From IMG/VR virus record IMGVR_UViG_3300028883_000064, positions 1-48,588 of that record: a DNA stretch of 48,588 bases, one strand, 5' to 3'. The notes beneath the pieces are model-generated. The model made no database searches. It saw only the letters and a list, made by a program, of their open reading frames with translations, and was not told where the DNA came from. The stretch is from a virus. Positions 38,627-47,521 of this stretch are shown here, in pieces (positions within the stretch are counted from its first letter, which is position 1; each line of letters starts with the position of its first letter). A program made the position numbers and the translations under genes.

Positions 38627-41600
38627 AACTTAATGCTCCTTTGCCTTATGGCCCGTTCTAACCCCTTACCGATTTTGATGATATCTATTTGCTCATTACC
38701 AGAGCTATTAAGTGAAATATTAACTCCACCAACATTTGTCACTGGCCCACCAGCCGCGTAACCTTGTACAGATCCGGCATTCATAGTAAGTAACTGGCTA
38801 TAGAATCGCTTAGTTGCCTTACTATTCATAACGAACTCACCCGGACTCAACATAGCAGGAACTGTATCTCTACCAACTCTACCACCAATAGCGAATCGCT
38901 CAGGTACAACAGCTTTGACTCCGCCACGTTGTAGCTTGATAATATCTTCCAGAACTTTCTTGTATCTCTGAGCTAATGTAATCTGTGCTTCCTGTTCTGC
39001 TTTTTGCTTCTTAAGAGCTTCAGCTTGTGCAGCACTTACACCGGTAATAGTTGTTCTCAAGTTTTTAAGAACATCATCATAGTCTTTAGCCACCTTTTTC
39101 AAAGAATCAAAAGCATCATCCTTCTTAAGACCTTGCTGCTTCTTTAATAACTCAGTAAGTTGCTGTTGCATAATTTCAAGTGTGCGTAAATATGTTTGAT
39201 TTGTTCCTCCTAATTCTATATATCTTTGGCGTAAAGTATTAACCGATTTCGCAAACTCTAATGTGCTACCTGTGGATTCCCCACCAAATTTTGCAATATC
39301 TTTGAAAAGTTGCTTAGCTTGTGCTTCAAAATCAATCTGTTCCCGCGACCTACCCCCGAATGTTGGAGCAAAACCGAGCCGCCCAATACGGAACTCTCTT
39401 TCCTGTGCATAAGCCTTGATACCCGCTAATTGCGCTTTTAGACTGGCTCTTAGTGCCTTGCGTTCTTCTGCGTTCTTTTTTGTGGCTGCTTTAATATCCT
39501 CTAATAACTGCTTCCTTGTGGCTGCAGCCCGTTCCAGTGCAATCTTCTGTATCTCTTTCTCACCAATCTTTTGCTCTTCAAGAAGCTTAAGCTGTAATTT
39601 ACTAGTATTGATAGTATCAACACCAAGTGCTTTTTGTAAATCAATAATAGCTTTGAGTCGTTCCTGCTGATCTGCTAATCCCTTTTGGATTTTCTCGGGG
39701 TCGCGTGCTTCCGCTGCTTCTCGTACATCGAACTCACGGAACTGCCGTACACGTTGCGTGATATCGAAGAGTGCCAGCTCTAATTCTACGCGCTTCTTTT
39801 GTGCATCTTCTGCTCTCTTCTGCTCTTCCTTTGAAACACGTTCTTGAATTGCAGCAACCTCTTCTAAGAATTTCTTATAGCGAGATTTATAGTCAGTAAA
39901 GTACTTATCAATATTCTGTATCTCAGCCTTACTTAATTGAGCAGTTAACTCTTTTTGTTTAGTTGAGTAATCAGCCAGTGCCTTAGCTCTAGCTAACTGA
40001 ACCTGTCTGAGACTTGCTTTATTAGCACTCTCACGTGCTTTAACTTCTCTAATTCTTAAAGCTTGAATCTTGTAACTTTGCTGTACTTCTAACTCTGCTA
40101 AATCCTTGACTATCTTCTTGCGCTTCTCTAAGTTCTTTTCATTTTCTTTGTCGGTATCTCTAGCTAACTTAGTTGTGTCTTGCTCAAGCTTGAAACGTTC
40201 CTTGAGCAATTTGATCACATTATCAGTATCACCAAGCAATAGAGATACTTCAATCTCTTTGCCAATATCCTTAATTCTTCCGGTAATAACCTTAAGCTTT
40301 TCGTCTAATTTATCAGCATCTAATAGACGAATCTCAAACTCTTCAGCTTGTACCGCTCGCTGGAAATCTACATATGCTTCACTAATTTTTGCTATGTTCC
40401 TAGTTGCATCCTTTTCAACTTTTTTAAGACTGCTTATCTGCTCATTAATAGACTTTGTAGTAGCCTTAAAAGTTTCCTTAATTTGCTTATTAGTCTCATC
40501 AATAATGCCGGCAGATTCTTTAATTGCAGCATTATAGTATTTTGTTAACTCTGCAACGTTTCGACTAATAAATTGCTCACGTTTCTTTAATTCCTCTAGC
40601 ATACCATCAGTGATCTTTTTCTCTTGTTTGGCTATTGCATCTGCCTTAGCTCCTTCTGTCTTCTTAATCTCTTCAAAATTCCTCTGATATGCTTTTGCAT
40701 AATCATTGAGTATGCTTACTGTAGTAGTCAGAACACCAGAGTAGTAGAAGAGTATTCTTAATGCCCCAACAATACCCCCAATACCCTTAGTAATATCTGC
40801 AAGAGTCTTAAGAATATCCCTACCAAGTTCTTCAGTAAAGAAGTTCTTGATCTTATTTATTTCTTTTTGTACTACGAATCCGGCACTTTCAACAGCTATT
40901 TCTTGTGCTTTCAAATATGACTGTTCACCCTTTGATATCTTATCCAAATTCTTTAGATAAGTTTCATAGCCTTCACCTGTTAATGCTAATGCACCAGATA
41001 GTCCTCGAATACGGCTAATATATTTTGCCAACTCTGAAGACTGCCCACGCGTACGCTCTTGCAATAATTTTAAGAACCCACCTAGCCCATACGTTTGGAT
41101 AGCAGCTTCACCAGAAGCTACACCAATATCCTCTAAGAATGCCTTCATATCCTTAGTTGGCTTCAGTAACTTAACAAATACACCGCGTAGTTGTGTTGCA
41201 GCCTTATTATACTTAATACCCTGAATCGTTAAAGTAGATATGGTTGCACCTAATTCTACCATATCTACATTTAGCTGTCTAGCTAGGATACCAACATCAC
41301 CAAATGAGCCGGACATTTCTTCCGCACGAACACGGCCCAGTTCGATTGTCTTAAAGAATATTGCCGCAACCTTATCAGCATCTTCTGCCTCTTTTCCGAA
41401 AGCATTGATACCTGCGGTTAAAAGGTTGACAGAAGTTGATGTATCTGTAGCTGCTACGCGAGCAAACTTATTTGCTTCAGCTAAGAACTTAAAAGTGTCT
41501 GCGCCTTTTGCTACCTGATTAGATAGAGTTTGATATGCCGCCTCTGCCTGATCTAGTACATCAAAACCCCATGAATCAGACAGTTCTCTCAAACTTTTTG

Positions 41601-42429
41601 ACCAAGTATTGAAAGGTAGCTGTGCTTCCTGCGAAATAGTTCTGATTTCCGAAATCGCTATTTCAAACTGTATCGCAGCTTCAGTAGCTTCACGTAATTG
41701 GAATATTATTGCAGTTAAAGCGCGGCGTATAAGTTGGGCCGCAAAAATTCTAATAACTGATTGCCATGTTAATAGAATATTTTTAGTACCAGTATGAACC
41801 TTTTTGGTATCCTTGGACATTCTCTCAAGAGTCTTACGAGAAGATGCCCCAAGATTTTGTGTGGCTTTGGTCACACCATACATGGTGCTTTGTAATTTTG
41901 CTAAATCACCAGTATATACCCGGAACTCGCCCTTACGGACATGCGCCCAAACAGCATTGATTTCTTTAGCACCAAGCTTAGTTCTAGCCACAAACTCTTT
42001 AAGGGCCGTTATCGACTGCTTATATCGGAATCGTTCATCTGTAGTGGCTGCGCCCGGTATACTAACACCGCGAGTTACAGCTACCTCTGCGGTTGTTGCT
42101 CGTTGTGCTGCTCCAGCCGCTCGCTGCTGTTCAAGAGCAGCTTCACGTCTGGCTTTAGCATTGTCCCGTATTACAGCATTTAATGCTACCCATTTACGCC
42201 TATTCTTATCTAAAGGATCTCGCATCTTTTTAAAGGATATTGTTGCTTCACGGAACTCATCGAGCATAACTTTCATAGTGGCATTGGTGCGATCACCTTC
42301 TCTATTAAAAGTAACTAGAGAATTTTTAAGATTCTTTATAGCTTCATCAGTACCAAGCATTTGTTTTGTCAACTTCTTAAGTTGATCTGTAACTGGTACA
42401 TCTGCTACTATTTTAAAGTGTTTGTCCAT
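38623..42429 (-). CDS. Tail tape measure protein
   Basis: 1268 residues starting at ATG 42429. The TP901-type core is clear: EISEIRTISQEAQLP-like segment, ELSDSWGFDVLDQAEAAYQT, NLLTAGINAFGKEAEDADKV and IELGRVRAEEMSGSFGDVGI. Hydrophobic segments lie near residue 580-600 (GALRILFYYSGVLTTTVSI). Long charged coiled coils (KKITDGMLEELKKREQ) fill 600-1150. The C-terminus has VPERFAIGGRVGRDTVPAML, typical of tape measures. Sets tail length; at about 0.15 nm per residue the tail would be roughly 190 nm. The largest late gene but one. Confidence 0.93.
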   Translation of the reverse strand: MDKHFKIVADVPVTDQLKKLTKQMLGTDEAIKNLKNSLVTFNREGDRTNATMKVMLDEFREATISFKKMRDPLDKNRRKWVALNAVIRDNAKARREAALEQQRAAGAAQRATTAEVAVTRGVSIPGAATTDERFRYKQSITALKEFVARTKLGAKEINAVWAHVRKGEFRVYTGDLAKLQSTMYGVTKATQNLGASSRKTLERMSKDTKKVHTGTKNILLTWQSVIRIFAAQLIRRALTAIIFQLREATEAAIQFEIAISEIRTISQEAQLPFNTWSKSLRELSDSWGFDVLDQAEAAYQTLSNQVAKGADTFKFLAEANKFARVAATDTSTSVNLLTAGINAFGKEAEDADKVAAIFFKTIELGRVRAEEMSGSFGDVGILARQLNVDMVELGATISTLTIQGIKYNKAATQLRGVFVKLLKPTKDMKAFLEDIGVASGEAAIQTYGLGGFLKLLQERTRGQSSELAKYISRIRGLSGALALTGEGYETYLKNLDKISKGEQSYLKAQEIAVESAGFVVQKEINKIKNFFTEELGRDILKTLADITKGIGGIVGALRILFYYSGVLTTTVSILNDYAKAYQRNFEEIKKTEGAKADAIAKQEKKITDGMLEELKKREQFISRNVAELTKYYNAAIKESAGIIDETNKQIKETFKATTKSINEQISSLKKVEKDATRNIAKISEAYVDFQRAVQAEEFEIRLLDADKLDEKLKVITGRIKDIGKEIEVSLLLGDTDNVIKLLKERFKLEQDTTKLARDTDKENEKNLEKRKKIVKDLAELEVQQSYKIQALRIREVKARESANKASLRQVQLARAKALADYSTKQKELTAQLSKAEIQNIDKYFTDYKSRYKKFLEEVAAIQERVSKEEQKRAEDAQKKRVELELALFDITQRVRQFREFDVREAAEARDPEKIQKGLADQQERLKAIIDLQKALGVDTINTSKLQLKLLEEQKIGEKEIQKIALERAAATRKQLLEDIKAATKKNAEERKALRASLKAQLAGIKAYAQEREFRIGRLGFAPTFGGRSREQIDFEAQAKQLFKDIAKFGGESTGSTLEFAKSVNTLRQRYIELGGTNQTYLRTLEIMQQQLTELLKKQQGLKKDDAFDSLKKVAKDYDDVLKNLRTTITGVSAAQAEALKKQKAEQEAQITLAQRYKKVLEDIIKLQRGGVKAVVPERFAIGGRVGRDTVPAMLSPGEFVMNSKATKRFYSQLLTMNAGSVQGYAAGGPVTNVGGVNISLNSSGNEQIDIIKIGKGLERAIRQRSIKL

Positions 42430-42440
42430 CACATGTACCT

Positions 42441-42962
42441 TTACTTAAACAAATGCTCTAAGCCAGGAATATAGTCTTCCCAATTATTATCAATAAATCT
42501 TATAAAAGCATCCGCGCCCTCATTCAAAGCATTCCAATAACCTTTATATGTTTCCCAATACCACCACTGGAAAACCTGTATATCAAAATTGAACTCCATA
42601 GTAGGTAACTTAAAACTGATTTTAGTAGCTCTCTCAGCTACTGCTTGACCCTCTTTAAGTGTTCTGAATCGATTCTCATAATATGTCCCATCTATACTCG
42701 TTAGTCCTTTCCGAGCTGCCCGTTTACGCTTAAAAACTATGACACTACTTATTTCTCCCCAAATTCTTGCTTGTGCCGCAGCATCATACAGGGACGCAGC
42801 CGACATACCTGTATCGACCTTGACCAAATCATCATACACAATTGTCCTAACGAATTCAGCAATAGCATCCTGCCACAGTTTACGCATATTAGACTTTAAA
42901 GCCCGATCATATCGTTTGATATCGGGCTTAAACGGGTCCCAAGCTAGTTCTAATTGAAACAT
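42441..42962 (-). CDS. Minor tail or neck protein (possible HK97 gp10-like), 173 aa
   Basis: Start at ATG 42962 just after a strong hairpin; AAAGGGTACAAA precedes it. KVDTGMSAASLYDAAAQA resembles the DTGxLxxS strand of HK97 gp10-type neck proteins, and FDIQVFQWWYWETYKGYWN, then ALNEGADAFIRFIDNNW, is an aromatic C-terminal region. The position between chaperone and tape measure is unusual for gp10. Assigned by one motif, so low certainty. Confidence 0.45.
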   Translation of the reverse strand: MFQLELAWDPFKPDIKRYDRALKSNMRKLWQDAIAEFVRTIVYDDLVKVDTGMSAASLYDAAAQARIWGEISSVIVFKRKRAARKGLTSIDGTYYENRFRTLKEGQAVAERATKISFKLPTMEFNFDIQVFQWWYWETYKGYWNALNEGADAFIRFIDNNWEDYIPGLEHLFK

Positions 42963-42977
42963 TTTGTACCCTTTAAA

Positions 42978-43009
42978 GAATGGCCCCGCCCCAATTGGCG
43001 GGGCCATTC
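42978..43009 (-). terminator. Strong GC-rich hairpin between chaperone and tail genes
   Basis: Perfect 13-bp stem GAATGGCCCCGCC/GGCGGGGCCATTC with 6-base loop, followed on the minus strand by CTTTAAAGGG. The short T-run suggests partial termination or mRNA end protection. It lies 3 bases after the frameshift product's stop and 16 before the next ATG. Confidence 0.6.
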
Positions 43010-43011
43010 AA

Positions 43012-43694
43012 TTATGTAGGTATCCTCATACTTGAAGCTTTCATCATTGTCTCATGCAGTTCCATTTCCTCATAGCCTCGGATTTGACTGTATGCTATTA
43101 ACATGGCCTGTGCCCAAACGTTATTAGAGTCCCAAGAAGCTTGCACATCAGGTGGTCTAACACTCAGGCGCTCGCAAGCTCTCCAGATTGCGTATTCCTC
43201 GGTTCGGAACTTGGGGAGGCTGCGTCTTTTCGCATGGCCTCCTGATCGGCTAAAAAACGTTGGGTCGCCTCTTCGATTTTAGCTTCATTCAATCCATTAG
43301 CAGTTGAGACCATGGTAACTAATCGGCCCTGATCAGCCTGTGAAAAGCCTGCACGAGTCAATTCATCCTTGAAATTTCCCCAAGTAGAAGGATCGCTCAT
43401 ATCCACTGACTCAAACTCAAGACCATCAGTAGCTTCAAGAGATTTGAGAATCATCCAGTGACTTTTATGCTCTGCCCATTCCTCAATTTGTCCGAGGTAT
43501 TTAGGATCATTAGGATCTCTGCTTTTGATACCACCGGGACGAAGAACCTCAGGTGGCTCAGGAACTGGACACGCTTTTTCAAAGTCTGTATAGTCCAACA
43601 CAGCCTTTGCCTTAAAACAAATGTCACCACTTTGCCTAGGAAATACGATAATTTCCTCAGCCGGACCCTCGATTATTTTCCCGTGAATCTTCAT
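43012..43694 (-). CDS. Tail assembly chaperone, -1 frameshift fusion (G-T type)
   Basis: Zero-frame reading from ATG 43694 to TTA 43251-43253 (148 residues), then -1 slip on T TTT TTA (43251-43257, the HIV-type heptamer) and 79 more residues ending at 43012, total 227. The -1 tail has AKRRSLPKFRTEEYAIWRAC and VWAQAMLIAYSQIRGYEEME, typical of gpGT-like chaperone C-termini, and has no start signal of its own. The fusion would coat the tape measure while the tube polymerises. It is the only explanation I find for 150 bp of otherwise unassigned coding-like sequence. Confidence 0.8.
43164..43694 (-). CDS. Tail assembly chaperone, unshifted form (G type)
   Basis: 176 residues from ATG 43694 (AAAAGGAGAACTGCT upstream). 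GKIIEGPAEEIIVFPRQSGD, FKAKAVLDYTDFEKACPVP and HWMILKSLEATDGLEFESVD, plus an unstructured Ser/Glu-rich end (DAASPSSEPRNTQSGE), fit the G-type chaperone made in excess over the frameshift form. Placed after the tube protein and before the tape measure region, as in other siphoviruses. Confidence 0.82.
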   Translation of the reverse strand: MKIHGKIIEGPAEEIIVFPRQSGDICFKAKAVLDYTDFEKACPVPEPPEVLRPGGIKSRDPNDPKYLGQIEEWAEHKSHWMILKSLEATDGLEFESVDMSDPSTWGNFKDELTRAGFSQADQGRLVTMVSTANGLNEAKIEEATQRFLADQEAMRKDAASPSSEPRNTQSGELASA

Positions 43695-43713
43695 AGCAGT
43701 TCTCCTTTTAATC

Positions 43714-43758
43714 CTTGTCTATTCCCCGACAAGTGAGGTAGCTAAGTTACTCTTAGCT
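43714..43758 (-). other. Two hairpins between tail tube and chaperone genes
   Basis: AGCTAAG/CTTAGCT (43740-43758, loop 5) includes the tube gene's TAA stop, and CTTGTC/GACAAG (43714-43733, loop 8) follows. No T-run. They could tune the relative translation or stability of the tube and chaperone messages. Confidence 0.4.
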
Positions 43759-44289
43759 TAAGGCACCAGTGGAATTGGCCTGACGAGTTACAGTAGCCTC
43801 AGTGACATTACACTGACCAGTAGCCGCAACAGTACCACCGCTAAGGTCATGGTCTAAAGTCTCATAACGGAAGTCTTGCAAGAGGATAACTTCCATATCT
43901 CCACAAGAAACAGGAGTAGGCGAATAAGTGATTTCGAGATCTACCGCGTACGGACGACAAGCATCCGCATCGACAGATACCCAATCAGACGCCTCACCCC
44001 TCTTCTTAAGGGCATCCTCGATGGTAGGAGTTCCGCCGCCAGTTGACCCCTTGAGGTATTCCCACACGAAGTCAAAATTTACACTGACAGGAACCTGATC
44101 ACCTTCACGAACCTCATCAAGCACACCACGATCAAGAGTATATTCCATGTTGCGAGATTCGGTGTAGGTTAAATTACCCTCACCGATCTTTACTTCGATC
44201 TCATTGGCCGGCGTAGAGCCGTCCTTAATCTTGACAATGGCACGCTTAAGGTCGATTTGGGCGTATACGGTTTTCCAGACCCGATGCAT
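43753..44289 (-). CDS. Major tail (tube) protein
   Basis: Start ATG 44289 after AAGGAGG; 178 residues. Beta-rich throughout: YAQIDLKRAIVKIKDG, EIEVKIGEGNLTYTESRN, VPVSVNFDFVWEYLKG, YAVDLEITYSPTP and GDMEVILLQDFRYETLDHDL, a pattern of tail tube monomers. It stands just before the frameshifted chaperone and has C/G-rich third codon positions like the coat gene, as expected for an abundant virion protein. Confidence 0.8.
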   Translation of the reverse strand: MHRVWKTVYAQIDLKRAIVKIKDGSTPANEIEVKIGEGNLTYTESRNMEYTLDRGVLDEVREGDQVPVSVNFDFVWEYLKGSTGGGTPTIEDALKKRGEASDWVSVDADACRPYAVDLEITYSPTPVSCGDMEVILLQDFRYETLDHDLSGGTVAATGQCNVTEATVTRQANSTGALS

Positions 44290-44302
44290 CAACCATACCT
44301 CC

Positions 44303-44779
44303 TTAAATTGTTAACCTCATCTCGTAATGGCCTTCAACAGTTGCTTGGTGTACTTCTGCACTTGGAGCTATTTTCCCGAAGTAGCTGACCTGAACCTTCT
44401 CTTTGTCCCGGGCGTTATTAATGAGGTTCATGCAGCCAAGTAGACTATTGTCATCATCGGGACCATCTCCGAACTTATAAACCGGTATGTTACTAAAGGC
44501 CACAGCTACAATACCTATGTCTTTCCAAACACGATGATAGTCTTCATCATCCATCGCGGATTGGACCAATACGTTTATTTCTGAATAGACCTTCCAGTAC
44601 CCCTTACTTAATTCAGTAAGGTATGGCCCGTCTACACGTAATTCAATAAAGTCTTTTTCAGTACGTGTAGCACGGTGAAACCCCTCAATATACAAATGCA
44701 GTCCCTGTTTCCGATCATTAAAATGTTCAGAAACAGAAGAGAAAATCCAACGGGGTAAGTTCTGGATTGTTTCTGCCAT
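44303..44779 (-). CDS. Probable tail completion/terminator protein, 158 aa
   Basis: Starts ATG 44779 one base after the upstream stop, with AGAGG before it. RWIFSSVSEHFNDRKQGLHL, FIELRVDGPYLTELSKGYWK, VYSEINVLVQSAMDD and VEGHYEMRLTI form an alpha/beta layout like tail terminators, which cap the tube at the neck. The call rests mainly on order: head, connector, this gene, tube. Confidence 0.45.
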   Translation of the reverse strand: MAETIQNLPRWIFSSVSEHFNDRKQGLHLYIEGFHRATRTEKDFIELRVDGPYLTELSKGYWKVYSEINVLVQSAMDDEDYHRVWKDIGIVAVAFSNIPVYKFGDGPDDDNSLLGCMNLINNARDKEKVQVSYFGKIAPSAEVHQATVEGHYEMRLTI

Positions 44780-44780
44780 G

Positions 44781-45230
44781 TTATGCCTCTGGATCTACAT
44801 CATCCGTATTAGAAACTTGCTTAGCATTTATTAGCCAAGCCTTATTGTGTTCAGCGATTGTTGCCGCTTTAATTTCGTAGCGCCTACCCTCAAACACTAC
44901 ATACATTTCCGTAGTTATTACGAAATCATCCGGCAAATCTTTAACATCAATAATAATATTCCTTGTTCCGGGTTCGAAAAGCCCTCCATATGTAAAATTC
45001 TTATTTGCAGCTATGAAAGACAGGTCATACTCAAAGTCTTTAAATGAACGTTGGGGTAACACTATTCCACGCTTTATTTTAATATATTCCAGATTACGTG
45101 TAACTTTACCAGTACGAAGATTATACACATCAGCAGAATCTCTGTACCCAATAAACATCTCAAGGCCAAACTGACGTTTTAGCTTATAGACGATTTTTCT
45201 AATCTGGCGTAGAACGTTTTGGTATGCCAT
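44781..45230 (-). CDS. Head-tail connector/neck protein candidate, 149 aa
   Basis: Start at ATG 45230 (TTGGGGTAATC upstream), not the longer frame that reads through a hairpin. LRQIRKIVYKLKRQFGLEMF is a basic helix; GIVLPQRSFKDFEYDLSFIA, TRNIIIDVKDLPDDFVITTE and MYVVFEGRRYEIKAATIAEH form a beta domain, the plan of head-closure proteins. Position directly after the coat gene supports this. No sequence signature is decisive. Confidence 0.5.
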   Translation of the reverse strand: MAYQNVLRQIRKIVYKLKRQFGLEMFIGYRDSADVYNLRTGKVTRNLEYIKIKRGIVLPQRSFKDFEYDLSFIAANKNFTYGGLFEPGTRNIIIDVKDLPDDFVITTEMYVVFEGRRYEIKAATIAEHNKAWLINAKQVSNTDDVDPEA

Positions 45231-45247
45231 GATTACCCCAAGGTGTT

Positions 45248-45271
45248 GGGTGGGGTCCGAAGACCCCACCC
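45248..45271 (-). terminator. UUCG-capped hairpin after the coat gene
   Basis: Perfect 10-bp stem GGGTGGGGTC/GACCCCACCC closing a C(TTCG)G tetraloop on the minus strand, 14 bp after the coat stop. No T-run follows, so it may stabilise the coat mRNA's 3' end or mark partial termination rather than be a full terminator. Confidence 0.65.
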
Positions 45272-45284
45272 ATTCCCCACCTCA

Positions 45285-46682
45285 TTAACCGAGTACACAG
45301 ACTCCCATGTTCTCATCGAGAACCTCAACACCACCGAGGATATCGACAGTCACAAGGTGACCCTGCTTGGAGCCGTCGTAAGTGATCACGACGCGGATCG
45401 ACAGCCCGTTGTAGGACGCCACGCTCGAAAGCGCGCCAGTTCCCTGAGCAGGAGCCGCCAGCGGACGGGTAACGAGAGACACCGCATTCTTGTGGAACGC
45501 GAAGCCGAAGTCACCTGCCGGGCCAATACCGACAACGTCGCTATTGGAGACAGCAGCCGCCAGAGCACGGTCCACTACCAGTTCAACAGTAGTCGGAGTG
45601 CTCAGAGCGCCGTACACGTTGTCCTTGGTGACAGCAGCCGCGCCGAAGCTAACGAGCTGGCCAACCTTAGGAGCAACAGTGAACCCATCAACGGTCAGTT
45701 CCTTGGTGTAGTACTGATCATAACCATTGGCCTCATCAATAGCACCGGGGGTGTAGAAGGTGATGACGGCGTTATTGGCAACCGCACTCTTCAGCCCTGG
45801 GCTAATGGTGATGCTGCTAGGAGTTGCACCACCAACAGAAGCAGTCACCTTCTGCGGGGTCATGTCACCAGCAATGGTGCACCAAGTACCGGCCTCAATT
45901 GCACCGGAGTGGCCGTCCATCGCGATAGTCGTGCTACCAGCCGCGTAACCATCCGACTCATCTACCGCCCCGGCAGTAGTCGAACTGCCAGTCGCAACGC
46001 TCGGGCTGTTCTGGTCCATGAAGAAATCGAACCCGAACTTACGGCCCAAGTGACCTTCGCGCAGAGCGGAACCATCGTCGCCGACTTCGTTGGCCTTCGT
46101 GAACTCACCAATGTTCAGAAGGTCGCCTTCCATGTTCGGGCAGACGACGAAACGACGCATGACGCTCGGAACCTTGTTGTTGTTCAGAGTTTCACGGGCA
46201 CTGATCACAACAGATTTGGAAATCGCCGTGCCAAGCTGACCAACAACGTTACCAGCAGCAATAAAACGGTACATCTGCATCAGAACGAGTTCATCAATAG
46301 CCTGTCCAATAGACAGGAGAGCCGGCTCCAAGTAAGTGTCACGGAGATTCTTGAAGCTCTTGGACTCTTCCCCGTCCTTGATCAGGAAGGAAGTGTGCCA
46401 GTGCTGATCCAGACGAACAGGAACATTGGTAGCCTGAGCGTCCTGCACCGTTACCTCATCGGCATCAGTCTTTCTCTTGCCGGTGAAGGTGGCGGGACGG
46501 CGAGTATTAACCACATCGCCGAAATTCGCGATCTCATTTTCGAAGTCACGGTGCACCAGAGCGGCCGCAACCATGTTTGCTTCAAGAATCATAAGAGATT
46601 CCTGCGCCCACACCTCAGGGATGAAGGCATCATTGTCGTTGGCGAAAACAGTCCGCCAAATCTTAGAACTAACTAAAAGCAT
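45285..46682 (-). CDS. Major capsid protein, P22 coat-like (HK97 fold)
   Basis: ATG 46682 follows TAGGAGGCGCGTAG; 465 residues. FIPEVWAQESLMILEANMVA, LVHRDFENEIANFGDVVNTR, RPATFTGKRKTDADEVTVQD, DQHWHTSFLIKD and FKNLRDTYLEPALLSIGQAI match the P22_CoatProtein family. A beta-rich insert (GSTTIAMDGHSGAIEAGTWC, VTASVGGATPSSITISPGL) follows at about 250-310. Codon use is C/G-ended and distinct from neighbours, as for a very abundant protein. Scaffold gene lies upstream, hairpin downstream. Confidence 0.92.
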   Translation of the reverse strand: MLLVSSKIWRTVFANDNDAFIPEVWAQESLMILEANMVAAALVHRDFENEIANFGDVVNTRRPATFTGKRKTDADEVTVQDAQATNVPVRLDQHWHTSFLIKDGEESKSFKNLRDTYLEPALLSIGQAIDELVLMQMYRFIAAGNVVGQLGTAISKSVVISARETLNNNKVPSVMRRFVVCPNMEGDLLNIGEFTKANEVGDDGSALREGHLGRKFGFDFFMDQNSPSVATGSSTTAGAVDESDGYAAGSTTIAMDGHSGAIEAGTWCTIAGDMTPQKVTASVGGATPSSITISPGLKSAVANNAVITFYTPGAIDEANGYDQYYTKELTVDGFTVAPKVGQLVSFGAAAVTKDNVYGALSTPTTVELVVDRALAAAVSNSDVVGIGPAGDFGFAFHKNAVSLVTRPLAAPAQGTGALSSVASYNGLSIRVVITYDGSKQGHLVTVDILGGVEVLDENMGVCVLG

Positions 46683-46693
46683 CTACGCGCCTC

Positions 46694-47515
46694 CTATTGG
46701 AAATTAACTTTGCCTGCTTTTCTGGCGGCTCGGTACTTGGCGGGGTCAGTTGCAAGTGTTTTCAAATCACTCTGCAAGTTATTGCCGCCACGATTCATCC
46801 CGCCGAGACCACCAGTTCCCTCGCCCTTGAAGAGGTTGAGGTACTCATCCATTTCCTTCATCCTCTTGACTGCCTCTTTCGGAGCAAGTTCAAGAGTAAC
46901 GGGCTTGCCGTCCTTGTCTTTATCCTCCAGCTTTACAACCGGAGACATCTTACCAGTAGGCTTGCCCTCACCATCCAATTCCTCGACTAGGCGAGTATTA
47001 GGCCGCACAATAGCGACAATTTGCCCGGGAACGTATGCATCGTTAGATACAGCGGCGTCTGTGATAGCGCGTGAAATCGTTTCTTCCGTGTAGCGTCCCT
47101 GCCAAGTGTCAAGTTGGCCGGTTAAATCTTCAATCTGTTTCTTGTAAGCCTTCTCAAGCTTTGCCTTTTCCTTCTCAGTTAACTGATCCTTGGTCAGAAG
47201 CTGATTCTTCATGTTCTCGATGCGCTCATCATATTGTTGACGTTCTTCATCAGTAAGATTAGCCTTAGCTCTTAAAGCTTCAAGTTCATCAATCGCCTTT
47301 TGCTGCTGATCTTTCCACTTACGCTTCTCACTTGCTAAGAAGCGATTTACATCATCTTGCGAGAACTGCTTACTTGTGCCGCCACCCGCAGGGGGATCGC
47401 CCGCAGGAGGATCACCCGCAGGAGGATCGCCCGCAGGAGGATCGCCCGCAGGAGGATCTCCCTCACCATCATACACATTAAGCCACAGTTTGAACAGATC
47501 GGATTCCAACATCAT
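46694..47515 (-). CDS. Capsid scaffold protein
   Basis: 273 residues, start ATG 47515 after TAGGAGAAA. N-terminal segment (MLESDLFKLWLNVYDGEG), then five GDPPA repeats, then long charged helices (KRKWKDQQQKAIDELEALRA, NLTDEERQQYDERIENMKNQ, LTEKEKAKLEKAYKKQIEDL), a compact middle (AYVPGQIVAIVRPNTRLVEE) and a basic C-terminus (ATDPAKYRAARKAGKVNF) likely to bind coat. The order scaffold then coat and the helix content are typical of phage scaffolds. Confidence 0.85.
   Translation of the reverse strand: MMLESDLFKLWLNVYDGEGDPPAGDPPAGDPPAGDPPAGDPPAGGGTSKQFSQDDVNRFLASEKRKWKDQQQKAIDELEALRAKANLTDEERQQYDERIENMKNQLLTKDQLTEKEKAKLEKAYKKQIEDLTGQLDTWQGRYTEETISRAITDAAVSNDAYVPGQIVAIVRPNTRLVEELDGEGKPTGKMSPVVKLEDKDKDGKPVTLELAPKEAVKRMKEMDEYLNLFKGEGTGGLGGMNRGGNNLQSDLKTLATDPAKYRAARKAGKVNFQ
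47385..47459. repeat. Five 15-bp tandem repeats in the scaffold gene
   Basis: Units of CCCGCAGGAGGATCG (plus strand) with single-base variants encode five GDPPA pentapeptides on the minus strand. The number can change by slippage; the run forms a flexible proline linker near the scaffold's N-terminus. Confidence 0.95.
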
Positions 47516-47521
47516 TTTCTC

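Noticed and set aside
41804-42385. 193-codon plus-strand ORF
   Set aside because: Shadow of the tape measure coding sequence with no initiation signal.
45219-46676. 485-codon plus-strand ORF
   Set aside because: Exactly antisense to the P22-like coat gene; long only because that gene avoids certain codons. No Shine-Dalgarno and no protein-like motifs.
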